From Monodelphis domestica (lineage: Eukaryota; Chordata; Mammalia; Didelphimorphia; Didelphidae): a stretch of DNA of 64,000 nucleotides. A program made the translations under genes and the position numbers. Shown piece by piece: positions 58,661-64,000 of this stretch (position 1 is the stretch's first letter; every line of letters begins with the position of its first letter). The notes under the pieces were generated by a model. It was given only the letters and a program-made list of their open reading frames with translations, did no database searches and was not told the DNA's origin. The DNA lies in the NCBI RefSeq assembly GCF_027887165.1, contig NC_077234.1, positions 169,358,388 to 169,422,387 on the forward strand, read 5' to 3'.

Positions 58661-59261
58661 CTGATTCAAAAAGAAAACATTTCCGTTCTAAGATATTCTA
58701 AGATTTTCAATACCTTCTAAAGAACTGATGTGCAATCAATGTTTGCAGAATTTGGATTGAATATATCCGAACAAGGTCCATGCCACAGAGTTTTGATATA
58801 GTGAGCTCCTTCAATCCCCCTAGCCAGTGTGGGGTGGGGAGGGATACTGACAGTTCTGAACATGCACATAGTATTTGTTCTGATTCCTCCTTTGTATACC
58901 TAACACCTGGTTTGCACTACTCATCTATCACTTAGTACGTATCATAATGTGTCTTTATCTCTATGTTTCATATCTCCAAATTGGGCAATAAGCTCCAGGA
59001 GGGCAAGAGTGGCACATTATCTAAATTTTGTATCTCTCTCAGCTGCCAACATAGTGTTCTGCATCAAAGACTCTTGAACTGATTTGACTTGTGCTATATA
59101 GATAGCTGTACATTATGAGACTTAGGGTAAGCCACTTAATTTCTCAATTCTCTAGGCAGCTCGCTTAAACTATAATATTCCAGTGAAATCTCAGGTCCAG
59201 TCCCTAACTTAATCCTTATCACTTCCTTTCCTTTCCCTTCCCTTCCCTCCTTTCCTTCCTT

Positions 59262-59460
59262 CCTGCTTTCCTTCTAAGACCTGATGTCTTAGGTTCAATA
59301 TTGAGCACTGGTTCCAAGCCAGAATAGCTATAAGGGCTGTGAAACTGAGCTTATCTGACTTGTCCAAAATCACACAGCCAGGAAGTGTAGGAGGCCAGAT
59401 TTTAATCCAGAATCTCCTATCTCTTGGCTCTCTATCCACTAAGGTACCAAGTGCCCCCAT
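59262..59460 (-). repeat. tRNA-derived marsupial SINE, reverse
   Basis: 'ttctaagacctgatgtctta', 'gagcactggttccaagccag', 'acttgtccaaaatcacacag' and 'ctctctatccactaaggtac' give the reverse SINE order. A CT-rich tract (59222-59270) precedes it. Confidence 0.78.
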
Positions 59461-60689
59461 TTTCAAATATATATCCCCCAATATACTTCCTTCCCAAGCA
59501 AGCCATTCATTATAACAAATAATAAAGGAGGAAACAGGGAGAGGTGCCAATCTGCCGTGGTAGAGAATTTCCTTACCCAGGAGTCTCTTTTTCAGTCTCT
59601 TATTCCCTACACAATGATACTCAGTGACTGGAATGCAGAGAGAGGTAAGACTAGATGAGAACAATGAAAAATATACTGGAAAACATGGATCAGGAATGAA
59701 GAGGAATTTTAAGTTCTTTTTGTAACTTCTCTACTTCCTTATCTTCTACAATGAATATTTGTTTATATATTGCAATTAACTTCATGGTGGTCTTTTGATC
59801 ATAAGCATCACAATTCTAGAAGAGCAAGCAACGAAGAATTTCATGTTTCATGTTGCCTTTGGATATTTGATGACAATCAACTCTGCCAATTTCTCTATTT
59901 ATGTCCCTTTGGAGAATCTACAACCCATTTAGCTGCAAACCATTTAGCTACAACTTGCTTATATCTCTTGGCTTTATTTATAGCAAAGATGTTAATATTG
60001 ATGATCCATTTTATTCAGTGGTATATCCCTTTGCTCATTACCCACCAAATATCTCAGCTTTAAAATGCCAACTGTTAATGTTTCCAAACAATTTAAAAAC
60101 TGGATTTTAGCACTCTCCACCTCTTCTTTCAACCTTCTGCTACAATTATTTTAAGAACAAAAGAGGATCACACAGGTGTGAGGACCATTTTATATCCATC
60201 TTTGTTTCTGAGATGAGCATGGCTACTCCATGTTATGAGTAATGACTTCAACTATATGGATCCTCAACAAACACTGTTTAGTACCAAGATAAAGCCTGAA
60301 GCTTGTTCAACTTGTGTAGAATCTGTCAGAGCTTTGAGAACCTAAAGATACTTCTCTGATCTGATGAGGCATTAATGCAGGATTTTTGTGGGGAGGGTAC
60401 TGTTTTTCACTATATAAGGTGAAGTATGACAAGGGTATAAATGCAAAAGGCTATCCTAGGCTAGAGGAAGGATAGATATTTTTCACTGGGGATCAGAGAA
60501 GGTATCACAAGAGCTGGGATGAGTAAGATTTGGAAGGAAGTAAAGAGAAAATAATGGGCAATAGAGGCATGCTGTGAGCAAAGGTACGGAAGTGGGAAAG
60601 TATTCAACATATATGTTCATTATGTAAATTGCCTAGTTTGACTGAAGTATAGCACTCATAGAAGAGGATAATGTGAGAGAAGGCTAGAA

Positions 60690-60885
60690 AATGGTATGAT
60701 GGAAGGACAGAGTTAGGGTAACTGGGTTCAGATGCTGTCTCTTATGATTCTTACTACATATGGACCTTTGGCAAATCCCTTCATCTCCCCAGTTCTAAAT
60801 TTGTAAACTATAAATCTATGAAATAAAGAGGATGGACTAAATAATCTTTAAAGTTCCTTTGAGTTCCAGGTCTAAGATCCTTTGA
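60690..60885 (+). repeat. MIR SINE
   Basis: 'gtaactgggttcagatgctg', 'ggcaaatcccttcatctccc' and 'gagttccaggtctaagatcc' follow MIR. Confidence 0.65.
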
Positions 60886-61276
60886 TGCCAGGAAAGAGAG
60901 GGCCACACTAGGTTGTAAAGAATCTTGAATGCTAGGCAAGAAGTTTGAATATTTATTAGGGACCAGCAGTGGAAGATATTGAAGGGTTTTTGAGTAGAGA
61001 AATGAGGTGATCAGATCAGTACATAAGAAGGAAGGTGTTTTGGCTAAGGTATAAAGAATTAATTAGAAGGGGCAAACATTGGAAGCCACTTGGAAGACTT
61101 GCAGTCCAACCCACATAGTTCATAGGTAATGAAGGCCTAGATTCTGCTGATAGCAGTCAGAATAGAAAAGATAGAACAAAGACTGTTGGTTTTATCCAAG
61201 AACTTTTTATGTATCAGAATTGTCTTAAAATAATAGAATGTGTTGCCCCTTGATGTAGGGTTTGCTTTCCTCAGAT

Positions 61277-61478
61277 CAGGGCTTCTTAACCTTTTGTGTA
61301 TGTCATGGACCTCTTTGGTAGTATAATAGAGTCAAAGAATACTTCAGTATAACATTTTTAAATAATTGAAGGAAATGACAAAATTTAGGTAGAGATGAAT
61401 GGATATAAAGATATAACTATTTCTCATCCAAGTTTGTAGACTTGAAATCTATTCAGAGAACCCCAATGAGGACCTCTG
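61277..61478 (+). mobile_element. Short hAT-type element with imperfect 8-bp duplication
   Basis: It starts CAGGGCTTCTTAACC and its reverse end reads CAGAGGTCCTCATT. Flanks CCTCAGAT (61269-61276) and CTTTAGAT (61479-61486) match at 6 of 8. The body 'gtcatggacctctttggtag' is typical of an old, widely shared hAT-derived family. Confidence 0.6.
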
Positions 61479-61494
61479 CTTTAGATAATCAGAT

Positions 61495-61720
61495 GGAGCA
61501 GTGGATAGAGTGCTAGACTTAGAGTCGGGAAGACCTGAATTCAAATGTGGCCTCAGATACTAGCTGTAGCAAGTCACGTAACATCCATCTATCTCAGTTA
61601 CCTCATATATAAAATGGAAATAATAATAGCACCTCAGTCCCATAGTTGTTGGAGGATCAAGTGATATAATGATTATAAAGTGCTTAGGAGAGTTCCTGGT
61701 ACACAATACAAGTCAGAATT
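61495..61720 (+). repeat. MIR-like marsupial SINE
   Basis: 'gatggagcagtggatagagt', 'agtcgggaagacctgaattc', 'atataaaatggaaataataa', 'cccatagttgttggaggatc' and 'aaagtgcttaggagagttcc' show a tRNA-type head joined to a full MIR core. Confidence 0.8.
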
Positions 61721-61822
61721 GTGCTTCAGTTAGAGGCTGAAATAGATGACCTCTAAAGGTCCTATGCTATTGAGTTTAGCCAATGCTCCTACCTTGGACA
61801 GAGCATTGTGTTCCCCATAAGT

Positions 61823-62032
61823 CCATAGGGGTGAACCTACCATGCATTCCAGAGGGAGCACTCAGAGCTCTCTCTGAGGGCATGCGTTCTGTCGCCCCAG
61901 CACAAAGTTCGCCACAGTTCATTACCAGAAGCCAGAGGTACACAGGGCTGGGCTGTTCTCCTCACCCCTTTCCACACTTTCCAGAGGACATTTGTCACAT
62001 CGCCCACCCTTCTGAAATGTTTGCTATCACTG
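61823..62032 (+). mobile_element. Non-autonomous hAT element, second copy
   Basis: It is the same family as 50768-50962: start CCATAGGGGTGAACC, interior 'ggagcactcagagctctctc', end ..TTTGCTATCACTG. Flanks CCATAAGT and CCTTAGGC match only 5 of 8, as for an older insertion. Confidence 0.72.
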
Positions 62033-62217
62033 CCTTAGGCTATATGAGATAACATTTTAGAGACAACCTAGTCCCTCCCTTCATAGAATTTAGTCTCTTC
62101 TCTTTACTATTTTAGTATCTCTCTTCTACCCCTTTCCAATCCCCTTCTCTCCACCTACAAAGTAAAGATTGCAGTTGTTGCTGCATCTTTATAATTAACT
62201 TTTAAAACCTTAAATCT

Positions 62218-63325
62218 GATGTTGTATGACACATGTATGGTGGTGTGGCCATTGTAACATTGTATGAGGCAGGTATGTCATTGCATGGTGGTGGTATCAT
62301 GACATGATACGTGTGTGTTTTGTGTTGACACATGTGACATTGCTTGACGGTCACAGTGTTTTGTGAAAAAGACATATCATGTAAGGCAAGGATCCCCAAA
62401 CTGTGGTCTCCTGAGACCATTTATCCAGGTCCCACTGCACTTCTAGAAGGGGCACTTCTTTCATTGGTGGTCAGTGACAGAAGCACAGGATGCATTGGCT
62501 CCTGGAGTACTGTATGTGGCGACACCTCAAAGCGTGGCATCACTCAGTACTACTTCCGGTGACATAATCCTTTGCATGGAGCCTTGTTCTGAGAGTAACT
62601 GAAGGAGAACGAGGCACCATGCAAAGGATTATGAGGCTGCACAATGGAAGATGTCAGCATGAAGAGTGGTGATTTGTGGGAGGGGATTCCACACTGTGTA
62701 TACTGCTGCCCAGTATAATGGTGGTGGCAGCAAGGGACCTGTGCAAGGTGTGACAGGCCCATCACAGCCAGTGCTGCAGCCTCTGCTATCCCAGACAGCG
62801 TATACAGATTTGTTCATAGTTTTTTTTTTAGAGTCCGGCCCTCCAATGGTCTGAGGGACAGCGAACTGGTCCCCTGTGTAAAACATTTGAGGACCTTACA
62901 TTGTAAGGTATATGTATTGTTGTGACCAATTGGTGTCGTGTATGAAACATCCATGTGCCACTGTGTTATATTGGCATGTTTTCTGTGATGCAAGCATATT
63001 TCTGCAGAACAGGGGCATGTCATAGCATGTTACATGCATGTTGTTGTGGGACACACGTTTAGCTGGTATGTCATGGCATGACAGGCATATCATTGTGTGG
63101 CCCAGGATGTCACTGAATGTTGCACGCATGTCACTGGGCACAAGCCTGTTGTTGCATGAAATTTTTGTGCTGTGTGAAATGGCATATGATATATGCTTCA
63201 AATATGTTATGTGATGCAGGAATGTAGTTGTGTGACACGTGTCTGCATTAAATGGGTGACATTACATCATACAAGCATTTCATTACTTGATGCAAATGTG
63301 TCACATTTGTGTCATTTCCTGGCCC
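62218..63325. repeat. Degenerate ~20-bp minisatellite, split by an hAT element
   Basis: Two blocks (62218-62386 and 62901-63325) are built of roughly thirty diverged units of 17-23 bases that resemble tcattgtgtgacacgcatg. Well-kept units include 'tcatggcatgacaggcata', 'tcactgaatgttgcacgcatg' and 'tagttgtgtgacacgtg'. Units carry internal near-palindromes (tgtcat..atgaca). It matches no repeat family that I know. It lies in a POGLUT2 intron. Confidence 0.8.
62387..62900 (+). mobile_element. Non-autonomous hAT element inside the minisatellite, 514 bp
   Basis: It starts CAAGGATCCCCAAACTG and its reverse end reads TGTAAGGTCCTCAAATG. Flanks ATGTAAGG (62379-62386) and TTGTAAGG (62901-62908) match 7 of 8. 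Interior 'gagtccggccctccaatggt' and 'ctgagggacagcgaactggt' are typical of an old Charlie-like hAT. No transposase frame remains. Confidence 0.7.
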
Positions 63326-63650
63326 ATTTATTGACTTATAGGCCACCACCTACTCCTAAGGATTACTGTATATTATCAATGGATATTGACCTTTTCCATT
63401 ATTTGGTCTAGTGCCTAATGACCCCCTCCTTTTCTTATTGTCACTGGCAATGATCTACTTGCACTTTGGTCTTTAATCAGATATAATGTGTCTTTGATTT
63501 TATGTCATTCACAATTATGAAAAGATAGTCACACAATTTTATGTGTATGTTTGTGTATGCTTACAAATTATTGGGCAGAATAACACATACTATGGAGGTA
63601 TTTACAAAACCACAAGTTATATTTATATTACGTTTGAAAATACTGACCTG
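63326..63650. other. POGLUT2 intron, unassigned
   Basis: AT-rich sequence between the minisatellite and the SINE at 63652; no feature recognised. Confidence 0.4.
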
Positions 63651-63651
63651 G

Positions 63652-63859
63652 GGGGCAGCTAGGTATCTCAAGAGATTGAGAGCCAAGACCAAAGATGAGA
63701 GGTCCTGGGTTCAAATCTGACCTCAGACACTTCCTAGCTGTGTGATCCTAGGCAAGTCACTTAACGCCCATTGCCTTGCCCTTATTGCTCTTTGCTTTGG
63801 AACCAATACATAATATTGAATCTAAGATGGAAGGGCAGGGTTTAAAAAAGAAAAGAAAA
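63652..63859 (+). repeat. Young-looking SINE at the POGLUT2 exon edge
   Basis: A complete element: head 'ggggcagctaggtatctcaa', 'gggttcaaatctgacctcag', 'gtgtgatcctaggcaagtca', tail 'tttaaaaaagaaaagaaaag'. It has a perfect 16-bp target duplication GAAAATACTGACCTGG at 63636-63651 and 63860-63875. The right-hand copy includes the last four exon bases and the GTCAGT splice donor of the POGLUT2 exon (minus strand), so the insertion struck the exon-intron junction and left a working copy. It is antisense to the gene. Confidence 0.95.
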
Positions 63860-63871
63860 GAAAATACTGAC

Positions 63872-63961
63872 CTGGAAAAGCTTGAAGTAATAGCAAAATA
63901 TGTTATCACCCATGAGGTTGTCCCTTGCAAATTCTTGCCCTGCCTTGGCTATTGCTTTTGC
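63872..63961 (-). CDS. POGLUT2: POGLUT2 antepenultimate coding exon
   Basis: Acceptor 'cttccatag' at 63962 and donor CAG/GTCAGT (63871-63866) bound 30 codons in phase 0: [20 protein letters not shown] then [10 protein letters not shown]. This is the C-terminal part of the CAP10 glycosyltransferase domain. From memory, human reads [26 protein letters not shown], nearly identical. The donor lies only six bases from the SINE tail on its 3' side. Confidence 0.95.
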
Positions 63962-64000
63962 CTATGGAAGAAAAGATGACATTCAATATTACATAATTTT

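Larger units (their letters stand above)
58661..63871 (-). other. POGLUT2 intron, 5.2 kb
   Basis: The intron ends fit GTCAGT and AG. Contents from the left: an L2 piece near 58880-59060, SINE 59262-59460, unassigned 59461-60690, MIR 60690-60885, an ancient retroposon piece to about 61100, hAT 61277-61478, MIR-type 61495-61720, hAT 61823-62032, the minisatellite 62218-63325 with hAT 62387-62900, and SINE 63652-63859. No extra exon is seen. Confidence 0.75.
56535..63961 (-). other. POGLUT2: POGLUT2 (KDELC1) 3' gene part
   Basis: Three joined coding exons (90, 108 and 18 bp) encode the C-terminal 71 residues of protein O-glucosyltransferase 2, an ER-lumen enzyme. The known family function is addition of glucose to EGF repeats of secreted proteins such as Notch and fibrillin, through a CAP10-type domain. 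The joined end reads ..[19 protein letters not shown].. ..[14 protein letters not shown]. The closing KDEL is the ER retrieval signal. From memory, human ends CHRKKTKDEL. The upstream exons (filamin-type and most of the CAP10 domain) lie beyond the right edge. Introns are 1,760 and 5,211 bp; the second holds a minisatellite, SINEs and hAT elements. Confidence 0.93.

Noticed and set aside
59209-59664. 151-codon minus-strand frame ending in Lys/Arg/Glu-rich residues
   Set aside because: It runs through a reverse SINE and a CT-rich simple tract; no exon signals.
62344-63201. Several frames rich in His, Cys, Met and Thr near the POGLUT2 intron
   Set aside because: They are translations of the minisatellite and the hAT element, and change frame between units.
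62218-63325. CRISPR-like array
   Set aside because: The units are degenerate, variable in length and have no distinct spacers; the context is a vertebrate intron.

Overview
This is a mammalian nuclear window, and the repeat content points to a marsupial. It holds long 3' L1 copies of a non-eutherian type, many short tRNA-derived SINEs with a 'ggggcagctaggt' head and a 'gagtcagacacgactgaacaac' tail, hAT elements with a 'ggtgaacctatggcac' end, and old MIR, L2 and CR1/L3 remnants. No bacterial-type genes, CRISPR array, or rRNA or tRNA gene is visible. Almost all long open frames are repeat fragments or chance.

Three host genes can be supported, all on the minus strand, in the order of human 13q33.1 (CCDC168 - TEX30 - POGLUT2; the order is from memory). 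(1) 18139-18333 is a first coding exon of a protein with one membrane span; by position it is probably CCDC168. (2) TEX30 is complete. Five coding exons lie between 32333 and 26685 and give a 231-residue alpha/beta-hydrolase-like protein with a visible Ser/Asp/His triad. Its probable 5' exon lies in the only CpG-rich stretch of the window, near 48.4-49.2 kb. (3) The last three coding exons of POGLUT2 (KDELC1) lie at 63961-56775 and end in an 18-bp exon encoding the ER retrieval signal KDEL. A weaker candidate is a plus-strand terminal exon at 529-820.

Layout: 0-2.4 kb, mostly unassigned; 3.0-9.65 kb, an old L1 carrying a solo LTR; 11.05-18.09 kb, a nearly full-length, younger L1 with a tandem-monomer 5' UTR, ORF1 and ORF2, all inactivated; 18.1-26.7 kb, the candidate CCDC168 exon and intergenic sequence with SINEs, L2 and an LTR; 26.7-48.8 kb, TEX30, whose 16-kb first intron has absorbed an old L1, eight LTR fossils (six of them between 42.2 and 47.3 kb), L2 and a pure (TC)42; 48.8-56.5 kb, intergenic, with a four-level nest of insertions at 50.7-52.75 kb; 56.5-64 kb, the 3' part of POGLUT2, whose large intron holds an unclassified ~20-bp degenerate minisatellite split by an hAT element.

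The points most worth a second look are a SINE whose target-site duplication copied a POGLUT2 splice donor, a long in-frame N-terminal extension of TEX30 reaching into the CpG-island exon, the minisatellite, a 212-bp locally copied segment inside an L1, and the nested insertions. No wholly new system is evident. All gene names rest on remembered family sequence, not on a search.
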